From NCBI GenBank assembly GCA_009760855.2, contig WPIO01000001.1, positions 22,926,001-22,990,000 of the forward strand: a stretch of 64,000 nucleotides of DNA, given 5' to 3'. Positions within the stretch are counted from its first letter, which is position 1; each line of letters starts with the position of its first letter. Positions 1-38,235 of the stretch are shown here, piece after piece. This stretch comes from Cristatella mucedo (taxonomy: Eukaryota; Bryozoa; Phylactolaemata; Cristatellidae). The notes below the pieces were generated by a model. It searched no databases. It had not been told where the DNA came from and saw only the letters and a program-made list of their open reading frames with translations. The position numbers and the translations under genes are program-made.

Positions 1-21
1 TCACTAGGAAGAAACATCATA

Positions 22-105
22 ATAATCATAATAGAACGTTTGTATAGTGCTCTAAGAGATCTGCATCTTTTTCAAGACACTTTAAATATGCTAGAACAGA
101 GCATC
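22..105 (-). repeat. LINE B tail relic
   Basis: The stretch resembles the reverse of LINE B's 3' end: an AAT-rich start, then TTTGTATAGTGCTCTAAGAGA and an ACTTTAAATATGCT block where better copies have ACTTTACATTTGCT. It is heavily diverged. A fainter similar block lies at about 630-680. Confidence 0.4.
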
Positions 106-330
106 CTATCGACATGGTCATGGTACTTTGTATGGTACACGATGAAAGATGCAGGCATAATACGTAAGGCTAAGGACCTTTTTATGTTGTATAGCATAGC
201 AGCCAATCTATTCATCTCAGAAATACAGCAATGGGTATTGGGTCTACAGAGTTAGTAGGTTTTCTTAGATTAGCAGATGAACTTCTAGATGAGGTCAGTA
301 GTAGCAGGCTTGAAGATGGACATTGTGGTC

Positions 331-374
331 GAACACTGGGGTCGAGCTGAGTGAACACTGGGGTCGAGCTGAGT
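331..374. repeat. 22-bp perfect tandem duplication
   Basis: The 22-base unit beginning GAACACTGGGGTCGAGC occurs twice back to back (331-352, 353-374) with no mismatch. It is probably a recent slippage or duplication event. Confidence 0.9.
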
Positions 375-1468
375 GAAGATTGACGATTTCACTAGGGACA
401 TAACATTAGAGTTGGATTTTTGGATCGTGTCCATCTTGCGGACAAAGAAGTTTGAAAAGCGATGTGCTAGATTGCAGCAATAAAGTCGATTTCATCTAGA
501 TCTGCTGCTACAATTAGCTACAACTGCTGTTGCATTTAGTGCTGCTACAGCTTATACCAATAGTAATATTAACCTATGTATTAACCTAGAACTTATATCA
601 TTGATAATATTAACCCCAACAATAATTCTTGTATAGGACATAGAGAACTAAATCTGTATCTCGGAGGTTCACAACTTGCTGTATGAGAAGCGAAAACTAA
701 AGTTCATGACAAGCAAAGTTTCATGTTTAGAAAGGCATGCAAAAGATAGCACTCGAGGAGACACTTTGAGCCACAGAGACACAAATGATAGGTTTTTTGT
801 GGTACATGGAAAGTTGAGCGGAACATGTGTCTTTATGAGACCCTGATGATGTGAAGTCAATGTGTAATGCATGTGGTGGCAGAAACAGGAAGCAAGCTCC
901 AGACTTTTGGTAGATATGATCTGAAGGCCCAACCACCAAATTTTTGTAATTAATGGCAAGGAAGGGCCAGATGGCTTGAAAATCAAGGAGCAAACAATGC
1001 AAGAGCATGCTGAAGGTGGTCGGGCTCAAGTAGACACAAGTCAAATGCTATCTCCGGTTTCTGGGACAGGTGCCTTGAGCTGGGGTGAAACTGCATAGTA
1101 GCTGTTAAAAGAGCGTTATCTTTGCACATCTAGTGATGCTGTTTTGATAGCCCTCCCATAATTTGAGCAGCTGTTAGGAATGCACTAAAGGTCACACGAA
1201 ATAAAAGAAAAAAGGACTGAGACATCACTGCCTAGAGTCACAGTAATGACTGCACAGCCGACATATGGTGCGATTGCCACGTTAAGGAACACCCATGGCC
1301 TGCTTATGAGATTTTTTGTATCTTCATTCCACCACCCGTTTAGGGCCATTGCTGTCGGTTGCTTTATGTGCTGCTAATGATGGCCGCCCTCACCGTATGT
1401 CGATCAAGAAGAACTTTGCTCAGGAGTAACAACCGAGCCCTTGTCGCCACGGCTGCTGCTGATTGTAG
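375..1468. other. INTS7 upstream intron, no gene seen
   Basis: There is no exon with plausible splice sites and INTS7-like sequence here; the two ~105-aa frames on the - strand around 670-1040 overlap each other and look like chance. GC content rises sharply near 1340 towards the first INTS7 exon. Confidence 0.5.
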
Positions 1469-27751
<26,283 letters not shown>

Positions 27752-29160
27752 GTGTTCTGAGCTGGACGTACTGGCGATTTTTGATTAGATGGACGGCAGT
27801 ATTGGAGTAGAGAAACCGAGCTGTCATCAGCATGATTTTCGTTTAGCGTTCTTGTGTTGGTTTCATTTGCGAATATAGCAAATATTTCGCAGCAGACTGA
27901 AAAATGACCTTTTCATTATCGAAATTACGTACAGCGTTCAAGAAAGGCCACAACGGCCTCTGTGGAAAAGCATGCTACTCTTAGCATTACATTGCCTTAT
28001 TTTGTATTGCCGTGGCATCGCAGAGGTTATGCTAGTGGCTCTTCGTAGCAAGCATGTGAACTTAGTGGACATAACATTTATACTAGGTTTAGTTTTTACT
28101 GACATGCATGGAAACATTTCGCGTATGGCAATGAGGTGATTAACTGGGGTTCTTCAATACCAGTCGAACTTTACTGGTATCGATTGCCATACATAACAAT
28201 GCTAAGATGCAATGGATGAGGTGAAGCAAATGGACTTATTTGTGTTATTTATGACGGATAATGCAGAAACGGTAGCAATGATCGGCACGATGCCAGCATT
28301 TCTACTCAGAGTCAAATTGCCGTCCAATTATCGTGTTTTTAATTCCAATGATCAGCTGTGAAATATATGAGGTGGTGTTTAAAAGTATTTACGAAAAAAA
28401 ACTTGTAATTATATTTATGCGGATATTTTAAACTAAGAGAAATTGTGTCGATATTGATCTGAAGTAGCGTTCAATCGATTAAACTTTCTTTTGGCTATTT
28501 AGGCTATCACGAACTTTTCGGATATTTGGGTGAATTAGTCATACGTAAGTTAAAGTATGTAAACGCAGCTTAAGCATGATCAGTAGTTGATCAAGTTAAC
28601 TTGATCTGGAGTGCACAATAAGGGAAAGTATCCCAGGTGCAACTGTAGAGGTCTGCATTCAGATTATGCTCTTCTCTATGTGATCCACTTCTTCACAGAA
28701 ACAATGGCCATTCATATGGTGTTCTGGAAAGGACTTGAGGAAAAGTACTCGGTGAACTGGTTAACGCAAGACGTATACGCTAGCGAAATTAAATAACTTG
28801 CACTCACGAGTATCCTTGTTAGCATAGAAAGGACGATGCAGTTCATGTAGTAACTCGCCGGGCAATTGGCTGAGAATACCTAAAAATCGCAGGTGTGATC
28901 GCCCAGAGATGCGATTGCATAACTTTGCATATTGTTTTACGACATCGTCCATTCAAAGACGATTCGAACTACGTGATGCAAAGGAGTGATCTGGGTAAGA
29001 ACCCTCGTCTTATATCACCGCGATGCATTCTTTTTCAGCTCTAATTCGGGTGGGTCACTAGCTCACTCAGCCACAGCCATGCTACATGCGAGAAGTTGAT
29101 GAGATAGATAGACAGTCTTGATATGCAAGTCTGACTGACTGCCTTTGAGACCAGCATTCT
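27752..29160. other. INTS7 3' flank
   Basis: The 3' untranslated region must start here, but no AATAAA was found near the stop. The rest is AT-rich with no gene or known repeat. Confidence 0.5.
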
Positions 29161-29164
29161 TCTA

Positions 29165-29520
<356 letters not shown>

Positions 29521-29529
29521 GCACAGTAG

Positions 29530-30880
29530 AAGAAGAATAAAATACCTTCTTTTAAACTTTGTGCATGCCAACAAGAGAGCTGACGGTTAGTTTAGCTTAT
29601 CATGCCGTTCGGCTGAACTTGAGAGCCAGGCGTATTTATATGTTGAGCCAACGAAAAGAATTAACCACTAAAAGCAGGACGCTAAGTTGAAACAAGTGCT
29701 GGGACCTATAATTTCTTGAGATAAAGTGGCATCGCTTGCTTGTTCCAGCGGTGGAGGTGTATCTGCAGTTTCTCCTGAAAAGACATCCTTAAATGCATGT
29801 CTGGGCGATATAGTCAAAGTGCCGCTACCCTTGTGTCCTACTACTGTCTTTGCTTAGCACAGGAAGCTGCTCCGTGGCACACGAGAAGTCGTTGGCTGAA
29901 TGATGGCCCATGTCGCAGGAACTGGTCTCAGCGGCAAGCCAGACAGCTGCACCTAGAATGTGTAGGAACGGTCTTGGTTTGACTCCGGCTGACACGCCTG
30001 TGTTTGCGACCGCACACAAGCGCATTCAGACACTGGAAGTGTGGCGATAGGTTATATATTTGCAGGCGTTTACGTTTACACTAGCTGCTCGGGGCGAAGC
30101 CTGCGTGTGTTTGCATTTTACATAATGCTTAATGCTTCGATCGTGATTGCATCGGAGACTGATGTATAATTACTCGAAAGCCACGTAACGGATTCGATGC
30201 ACTGTAGAATGATAACTATGAACACCCAAAACAACGCAGATTATGCTTACTTCCGCGACGACAAAGTGATAGAAGCAGCTGCATAAAAATCTACCAGGAT
30301 TTCTTGTGGGGAACAGTCGATGTCTCTGTGCTGGGATTGTGGAAGTGAATATATCTGGTTAGGAGCTTAATAACTCTGGTTTCATCTAGTGTAGCTCACA
30401 AATTGAAGAGCCTATCCCCCAAGATGGGCACGGCCATAACATCTCTTCTTGTCTTTGTCAGGATTTCTTATGTCCAGTTCCAAAATGACCTTACATTGGA
30501 TGACTGCAACAGCTCTGCTGTCAACTTTGCTTACTAGCAGCGATGCAAAATGGCGAAGTTCGGGCTTGCTTAGATTAAGACAACATTGTCAAACTGGGGA
30601 TACATTTTTGAAAACCCAGCTGGACTTCTTTTAAGTCACTGTTTGGAGAATTTTGCGAAAAGTCCTGCTGCTCAGATTGTCTGTCGTGCAGTCCAAACTA
30701 CCACTTTATTCCACTTTTCACCTGGCTCCCCATAAATCGCAGCTCCACACTTGACAATTCTGTTTCTCCCTTTTAGGCTCATCCATTCTGAGACTCCGGC
30801 TGACTTATCTAAAGTACTTACTTCTCGGCCTTACCCTCTCACCAACCGCTCCTTTGCCACAGGTCGCTTAACAGTGGCCC
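29530..30880. other. Non-coding stretch
   Basis: No gene or repeat family recognised. Short ~60-aa frames only. Confidence 0.5.
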
Positions 30881-30892
30881 TAACTCTTTATA

Positions 30893-31365
30893 CTAACAAT
30901 AAGGATACATTTGATAAAGTTCCCTCAGAGAGCTCAATCTCTTTCTAGGCGCTTTACAATTGTTGCAGAGAAAACACGATCGAATGGTTAGTGGTAGCAT
31001 GCTCAATAAACAACAAGAATAACATGGTTAGGGGATGATAAACACAGGATCATCATGCAAGTGTGGTTAGTGGCAGCATGTATAGTGTCAACACGCATAA
31101 GCACATACAGGACGAATCACAGGGATCCATTATATACTGTGATAAATAGATGCATTTTTAGTTTCTTTTTAAATGTGGTCAAGTCAGGAGATGTCGTGAT
31201 GTCAGTCGGAACTGAGTTCCAGGCTTTGGGAGCATACGAACTAAGGCGCGGTCTCTAAAGGGCTTGAGGTTTGTACGAGGTATAGATGAACAAGTGCATT
31301 TCGAAAAGCGGGTGGTACGATTCTTAGCTTGGTGGGGGAGAAGATCTAATAGGCTGGCTGGAGCT
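30893..31365 (-). mobile_element. LINE B 3' fragment
   Basis: Short (AAT)-like start, then GATAAAGTTCCCTCAGAGAG, TCTTTCTAGGCGCTTTACAA and the C-terminal region in reverse, with NLKPFRDRALVRMLPKPGTQ readable. It is truncated near 31365. A weak sense-strand tail-like stretch may follow at 31400-31500. Confidence 0.8.
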
Positions 31366-31902
31366 GTTGTGTGCTTATGCTTGCTGAAATGGTGCATTTG
31401 ATAACTAACAAATTGACATGTTTCCTTTCCAGCCTATGTGTAGTACGTGTGCAGTACTTAGTAAGAAAAGAATGTTGCTTTATCAGGCGCGATGAAAGTG
31501 TTCTTTGGTAATATTATCATCTGCATAACGAAAGGATCATTCTCATAGAAAATCTCTGCCGAAGAGAGCGTCAGTAAGCTGCTGTTCTGTGGAGCAGGGA
31601 GGTAAATATAAGCGTTAAAGATTGTTAGATTGACGCCCAGCTGTTTGGAAAATGGCTAGCAAGAGCTGATATATTACACAAACCAAAAGTCAGCAGTGTA
31701 AACTGCCAAAGCTCTTCCTCACGCGAGAAAGCCATTTTGGTTGGTTTTCCTAAACCATTTTTACTTAAACCCAGGTGTAGAGAACCATTTAGCGCCTGGC
31801 AGTGAATTCAAGTATCGTCAATACGGGTAACGAATACAAATATTTCTGTGCTATGTATTTTTTTCCCCTTAAGACCATGCATCATCTCATACATTATATA
31901 AA

Positions 31903-32240
31903 AGAATTAATGAACTTCTATAGCTCCCCCAGAGAACTTAATGTTTTTCTATGCACTTTACATTTGCTGCAAAGAAAGCAGATTGAATGACTAATGGTAA
32001 CATGCACACTGAAAACATGCTTAGCAATGGTAGAAGAGACACGGTCAAAATACAAATGTGGTTAGCGGCAACTTGGGCAGTATCAGCACGCATAAGCACA
32101 CGTGGACCCACTGAATGCTGTGTTAAATAGATGTGTTAGTTTCTTTTTAAATGTGGTCAAGTCAGATGACGTCGTGACGCCAGTCGGAGGTGAGTTCTAA
32201 GCTTTGAGAGTACACCATCATTCGAGAAAGTCAGCTATTT
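31903..32240 (-). mobile_element. LINE B 3' fragment, diverged
   Basis: AGCTCCCCCAGAGAACTTAA, CTATGCACTTTACATTTGCT, GCAAAGAAAGCAGATTGAAT, and then C-terminal sequence with deletions up to GAGTTCTAAGCTTTGAGAG. Confidence 0.75.
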
Positions 32241-32444
32241 AATAATTAATTATTATTAAAATTAAAATAATTGTTAAAATAATTAATTAATTATGCTCAT
32301 TAATGCAGGGGCTAATGCTGTCAATGGCTTTAAATAGCACTTTGCCTAGTAACTCTATTTCAGAAAGCGACGTAGAAATTCATGCGTAATGTGTTCATTC
32401 CAGTGTTGATTGTGACGATTTCCTGCTCTTACTTCCATTGATTT

Positions 32445-32467
32445 CTATGCATCATTTGTAAAGTCCC

Positions 32468-32555
<88 letters not shown>

Positions 32556-32598
32556 CAGTTCTCTGTGGCGCTATAACAATGTACTACTATTATTAATT
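32445..32598 (+). repeat. Retroelement tail with an internal (GA)n expansion
   Basis: CATTTGTAAAGTCCCTAG (LINE B/SINE1 tail: TGTAAAGCGCCTAG) is followed by about 84 bases of pure (AG)n. The tail then resumes as AGAGATTCAGTTCTCTGTGG, CGCTATAACAATG, (TAT)n. The repeat tract replaces the normally 6-8-base AAAGAGA segment. Confidence 0.82.
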
Positions 32599-32599
32599 A

Positions 32600-33714
32600 G
32601 TTTTAAAGGTCGGGCCAATATTCACATCCAACCTAAATTGTTAATTTGCGATCATTCCAATTGGATTTTAATTCCATGTTGTTACTGGAGAAATTTTGCT
32701 GCACACTAACAGCTGCATAATATTCCAAATTCCATTAAATCTGCCTGTAAATGTATTTGAATTCCGAGCAGCTCTTCAAATGCAATTAGGTATTACCTAC
32801 TCTGTATGAAAGTGTTTATATTTAAAGTGCTGCAATCTTATAAGCACTGAACTAATCAGAAGCATTGCTACTTCATGCCTTGAGGTGTAGTTGCCTTGTG
32901 GCACCAATCGTCAGCTGGAAAGAGGCATAGATTAAGAGCGAGCTATGAATTTCTCGGTAAGTGGCTTCCAAGTGCTGTTTCACGGCTATCTATTATTTGG
33001 AAATTTTTTTTCAGTATAACTGTTAGGAATAAATCGCTTGTTAATGCAAGCAGGATCAGGACTAGTACCCAGTTCTTAGAGGGATCCTTAACTGATTCAG
33101 CGAGCTTAAGTTTCCTCAAGAGACAGAGAAAAAATTTACACTAAAATCTAAGTGGAAATACAGTGCTACCCAAGCATGTGCTATTCACATGTACAGCCCC
33201 CCAGATATAACGTCCAAATAACCATTTGCACCGGCAACGAAATAGCTGCATGAATATGCGATACGATAACACTTTGTCAGAGGAAGCTATGCATCGGTTT
33301 ATGACCTATGGCTTATTGCCACATAAAAATGCTATTCATTTTTAGTATTTCAACAGCTTAGCATGATAATCAGTAAGTAATTCACTAGCTATTCGGCTTT
33401 AAAAGATCTCACTACTCACTCAGTGAAATTCGATAATCAATGTTCAGTATGTTATACTGTTCCGTTTTCCCGATTAGAAAGGAAATAACATCTGATGTTG
33501 AATTAAGGTTCTTGGAACTTTACCTGTTAATTCAGGATAAATTCCGATATTAATTTTGCCTGGCACCACTAACAGAAAAGGTCACGAACGTTGACATGCA
33601 GCCTCCAGTTGTAAACATAAATTGGACGTGCAAAAGAACTGCATCGCTTAAGAATGCATATAAAAGGAATGCTACAATGGATAGGGGCACTGCAAAAGAA
33701 AGCAATTCTAGCCT
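32600..33714. other. Non-coding stretch
   Basis: AT-rich, with no recognisable family. The 82-aa frame at 32896-33144 has no support. Confidence 0.5.
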
Positions 33715-33715
33715 A

Positions 33716-33850
33716 TCCACGTTCGGCTCACGGGATTAGTGAACCGTCTTTGAAGATCGAGGTCGTGAGATCACGCCCTGCGACCCATATCGAGAACCTT
33801 AATAGAAATTAAATTATCTCAGGGCGTTGTTCGATTGAATACTACTTATT
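33716..33850 (+). repeat. SINE1-like copy, diverged
   Basis: Weak head (GATCGAGGTCGTGAGATCAC), then a recognisable tail: AATAGAAATTAAATTATCTC, AGGGCGTTGTTC. It is probably an old member. Confidence 0.5.
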
Positions 33851-34414
33851 TATCTTCCTTATGTTGTTAGGTGCAGGCTCTGACTCACTGAGTTCAAGAA
33901 GAGACTGCGTCCTCATTTTCAATGCTTTAGTACCTTTATGGTTGTCTTGAATATGCAACATGATTTACCTTTTTATTGCAAGCGTGCCCTTTGTTTGAAT
34001 GTACGATCTATATTCACGGCTCTATTGATTTGACCATTTTCTGGCTAAAACGCTGATGCATCATCAGCCAAAAATAAACTCATAAAAAGGTAAGGATGGT
34101 ATGAACTGCCTAATAGTTATGGGCAAACCCTAGTGTAATCCTTACGTTGAAATACCTGAACCTTAAGATTTGGTCATCAAGATCACTCGCTTACTATCTA
34201 AATGCAAGTCTTTGAGCAGAAATAAACTCAATAGTTTGCACGTTCTCTTGTGCTAGAATGAATGTTTTAGGGCTTTCGTAACAAGTCCTGTTTTTGGATT
34301 GTTCATATCGTGTTATGGTTAAGAAAATATAAAGGTCAAATAATTTAGGTATCAGACAGCCATAGCTTGTTAAATAAACACGGTATTTTTTTCAAATAAA
34401 GCCTAGAACTCACT

Positions 34415-34720
34415 TTCGACTTATGTTACGACATCCCCTGATTTGACCGCATACAAAAAGAAGCTAACAACGCATATATTTACCACAGCATCTAGTGGGT
34501 CCCTGCGATTTATCCTTTGTGTGCTTATGCGTGCTGACTCTGTGCATGCTGCCACTAACCATATTTGCATGCTGACCGTGTGCATGTCTCCTCTAACGAT
34601 GTTATGCTTGCGGTCATTGGGCATGCTCTCACTAACCATTAGATCATACTTCTTTTGCAGCAAATGTAAAGTGCCTAGAAAGAGATTGAGTTCCCTAAGG
34701 GCGCTATAAAACGTTTTATA
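34415..34720 (+). mobile_element. LINE B 3' end, sense strand
   Basis: GACATCCCCTGATTTGACCG, the TAYKKKLTTHIF C-terminal remnant, TTTGCAGCAAATGTAAAGTG, CTAGAAAGAGATTGAGTTCC, GGGCGCTATAAA. The (ATT)n tail has decayed. Confidence 0.8.
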
Positions 34721-36012
34721 ATGAAAGCCGCTGAGTGGTGCCTCTAACAATTCTCAAATCCCACAGAATTAACACCTTTAGTTGCTGTGCTCCCAAAGCA
34801 CATAGCACACTCCCTACTGACATCAAGACATCCCAATTTCTGGAAAACAGTACTCACACCATATTTTACCGTGCATAAGCCCAACCCTCTATGTCTAATC
34901 ACCCAAAGTTTTGAACCAATTTTTGGGAACAATATTTTTTAATAACTGAATAAACTGATCAATAGAAAGACTCATTGTAATAACTAATGTCACAATCATT
35001 AACCTCTGCTTCAGGAATAGTGATGATACCCGTTCCATCTTTGTTGGGTGGAATCCAAAACAGATACGTTGCGTAGCAAAATATTAAAGCAAAAAGGAGC
35101 CTCCTGTCTATAAGACTCCTTTCCATTATCTGATCCCAAATTTGGGAAATAACTGCGACCTATAGAAGGTAAAATACGGTAAGTACGCCAGCCCGCTCCT
35201 CTTAATGTTTGCTGGAACTGTATACATAGTCCTTAGTAATGCACCTACACACTGGGAACATTATGACTAATCAATTGATGTGCTTTTCTTCTAGCATATT
35301 TCAGTGCTTTAAAAGAGATTTACTTTCATTATTCCCCCATTTAGTTCTATATATTGTTATACAACTGTTGTATATTTATATTATTACTTAAGATTTAAGA
35401 CGTTTATTCACCACGACTGGTTAAAATAGACATATGGAGGTTATATGAGCTTTTTCTTTTAGCTTTCAGACGTTTTCTTAAAGAGGCACACGACCAACTA
35501 AAAGATAGGCTTCGTGCTCTGTAAAATAAGTAAAGGAACTGAAGTGATGGATTGGTTATAGGGAGACTAAATCTTCGCCTTTTTACCGTGCAAATCTAAA
35601 CTGAAATCACTGCAATTTAAAATCGCCGCTATGCAAGTGTTTTGGATCATACTATTCTCAGATTCAAGTAAAATGCGTAGTCTAGTTTTGTGGCCTTAAA
35701 TACTATTGGTAATTATTTACGTCATACCTGAACTGAAAAACTGTGTCACCCCCTCAATACAGTCGAATTATTTCAGAACAATTGTTATGTAACTGTTCTT
35801 TCTACAACAGAACGATTATTAACGGACGATGGGCTTAGCAAAGAAATTTCTAGGCCTGGAGCACATGTCTCAATTGCTCTAGCCCTCTGGTAAAAATTCA
35901 GCTCTAGCTGCCTAGTCTAGATCATCTTTCCTGCAGTTTTTAACTGCTTACTGCCGTACTTTTTCTACAATTACTTTCCTACTTGTGTTAGCTCGCTATT
36001 TCGTCATAAAAC
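34721..36012. other. Non-coding stretch
   Basis: AT-rich; nothing recognised. Confidence 0.5.
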
Positions 36013-36014
36013 AT

Positions 36015-36105
36015 GGCATAATAATAATAACAAAAAGGGTGCGCTTGATAGAGCACCCTCAGAGAACTCAACATTTTTCTAGGCGCTTTAGATTTGCTTA
36101 TGGAG
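36015..36105 (-). mobile_element. LINE B tail fragment
   Basis: AATAATAATAACAAAAAGGG, GATAGAGCACCCTCAGAGAA, TCTAGGCGCTTTAGATTTGC; about 90 bases only. Confidence 0.75.
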
Positions 36106-36109
36106 CTAC

Positions 36110-36236
36110 GAAATGATTTCAATTTGTGGATGATTTGTGTGAATAATGTGTGATTTGTAGTGGATGATGTGGATGATGATTTGTGTGGATGATTTGGATG
36201 ATTTGTAGATGATTTGCATGATTTAGATTTGTGTAA
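36110..36236. repeat. Degenerate GATGATTTGTGT minisatellite
   Basis: GGATGATTTGTGT-like units repeat with point changes and variable length across 125 bases (GTGGATGATTTGTGTGAATA; GGATGATGTGGATGATGATT). It begins right after a LINE B tail scrap. Confidence 0.75.
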
Positions 36237-37393
36237 TGTTCATTCTAAAGAGAAAATTAAGAGTAAAAAGTCTGTCCAGGCAAGAGTTGGCCAATAGATT
36301 TGCTCCTGGGTTGCTGAATTTTGCATTGATCCACACGGTCAAAGTCAAGGACTAATTCTCGAAGTAGGCTCAGAAAATGTCCTTAGCTCTTCAATGAGCT
36401 AATCATTTTAGCTCCCAACTGTTATTGTAAACACAGCCTCTAGCTTTTAGCTTGACTCTAAGAAGTTTGTGGACAACCCATGGCTCTGCAGCATCGCTAG
36501 TCCTCTTTCGGCGCACTAAAATTTTAAATTCTGTTTTGAGAAGCTGAGGCCATACGCCGGAACACACCACTCACCAGCATACTAACAATATGTAGGTGAA
36601 ACGTGCTAGTTACTTCCCAAGTCAGAATATGTGATCTCCATTGTAAAATATTGACGATATCCTTCTGGTAAGCAACACAGAGCACTCGTCCGAAGACCTC
36701 TCCAGCAGCTTCCACGAGGGCCTATAAAATAATCGTTTACCTCTTTAGCAAAACATCTTGTATTTGCGATTAATAATCGATAATGGTCATACTATAAACA
36801 CACATAGTCATCCAGCTTGAACGTGGATCCTGTGGGAGTACTGTGGTACTGCCGGTTTTGCTTGGCCAGAGCGGCCCGAATATTCTGACTTGCTACGTCC
36901 CATGCCGTGACAAGCCTAATCGTGCACAGTCTGCACATAGTCACCACCCCCGACTTCGCTTAATTCGACAATGCATGTACTGGTCCCAGCCGCACTAATT
37001 GCTACTGGCAAACATCAAAAGCATATCCATAAGCATGCCATTAAAGTGCTCTACTAGCCCATTAGTCTTCGATTGATATGGAGATGTGTTCAATTGGTCG
37101 ACAGGCATCATGCCACACAACCTCTCGAGCATTCGAGGCATGAAGTTGCCCCTCATCAGAGAGGACCTGGTATGGGACACCGTACCAGCAGATCATATCC
37201 CCTTAAGCACCTTAGCGACGGTCAGAACAGTCTGGTCCGATATCGCTGTAGCCTCAGGCCAATTTGTGAAGTAGTCAGTAATCACATGTACCGGTTTCCC
37301 GACTATGATAGCAGCAGCTTCAGAATGGTCATGGCAACTCGCTGCCAATGCAACTCCACTGGCAGGCTCTTCAGAAGCACCATAGCCCATTCA

Positions 37394-37535
37394 TTGGGGT
37401 GTGGCATGAGATGATTGTCCTTCCGTACTCGTCTATGTTTTCTGCCAGCCCGGCCAGAAATACCTTGGGGTGTGGCATGAGATGATTGTCCTTCCGTACT
37501 CGTCTATGTTTTCTGCCAGCCCGGCCAGAAATACC
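37394..37535. repeat. 71-bp perfect tandem duplication in the Gypsy relic
   Basis: The segment starting TTGGGGTGTGGCATGAGATG at 37394 is repeated exactly from 37465 to 37535. At 71 bases it shifts the frame and sits between the integrase zinc-binding and core parts. Confidence 0.95.
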
Positions 37536-37817
37536 TCTCGTGCGTCTGGCTCAGATTCTTCTGGGTGCCCAAATGTGCTCCGAATAGGTCATTGAGGCAC
37601 TCTTGTTTCACATAAAGCTGCAAGACAGAAGGTACCACCAGCTGCTTTCGGCACCCAACGGCTGCGGTCCGGTGGAGATACCCATCCGGAAGCTGCACAC
37701 ATGACAAGCGGTGATCGTCTACATAGCTTTTTTGCTGCGATCTACAGTGTCTGACTTCTTGCCCCTGAAACGAATACATTAGGCTGCGAAGCAGCAAATC
37801 ACTCAACTGCATTTTGC

Positions 37818-37957
37818 AGCTGGGTTGGTCCAGCGGTTAGGTGCTCGCCCCGACTAAGGTCTGGCTGAGGTCGTGGGCTCGAGCATTGAGGCATAGGTGA
37901 AGCGCCTGAATAGAGATTTAGTTCTCTTGGGGCGCTATACAAATGAATTGTATTTTT
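37818..37957 (+). repeat. SINE1 copy inside the Gypsy relic
   Basis: GCAGCTGGGTTGGTCCAGCG, GTTAGGTGCTCGCCCCGACT, GTCGTGGGCTCGAGC, AATAGAGATTTAGTTCTCTT, GGGGCGCTATACAAATGAAT. It separates the RNase H remnant from the integrase remnant. Confidence 0.88.
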
Positions 37958-38235
37958 TATATTTATATTTTACTTGCATACGTGATTTCGGCCCAGCTGC
38001 AATGATTGCCTACAAGACCAGCAGCAGGTTCTTGCAGGCGTGAACTCAGCATTGGCGTTAGCTTTCCCACAATGGTATTTTACTTCAGTAACGTACTCCC
38101 AGAGCTGTAGAGCCCACTTGGCTAAGCGCCAAGACTCAAGAGTACACTTTAGAACCCACACCAAGTGCAGGCGGTCAGTCAGGTCAACTCGCCTACGATA
38201 GGACTCAGCATGCACTTTCCATACGGCTACTCGTG

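Larger units (their letters stand above)
36780..38235 (-). pseudogene. Ty3/Gypsy-type pol relic (RNase H to integrase)
   Basis: On the - strand, in order: an RNase H end (RLAKWALQLWEYVTEVKYHC then GKANANAEF, 38215-37970); the integrase zinc-binding region (QLVVPSVLQLYVKQECLNDL then FGAHLGTQKNLSQ..YFWPGW, ~37650-37504); integrase core parts (HVITDYFTNWPEATAISDQT, ~37280; MLERLCGMMPVDQLNTSPYQ then NGLVEHFNGML, ~37150-37030); and a C-terminal YVQTVHD...NIRAALAKQNRQYHST stretch to ~36800. Stops and frameshifts break every domain. A SINE1 and a 71-bp duplication interrupt it. No LTRs found beside it, and no protease, RT or gag. Confidence 0.85.
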
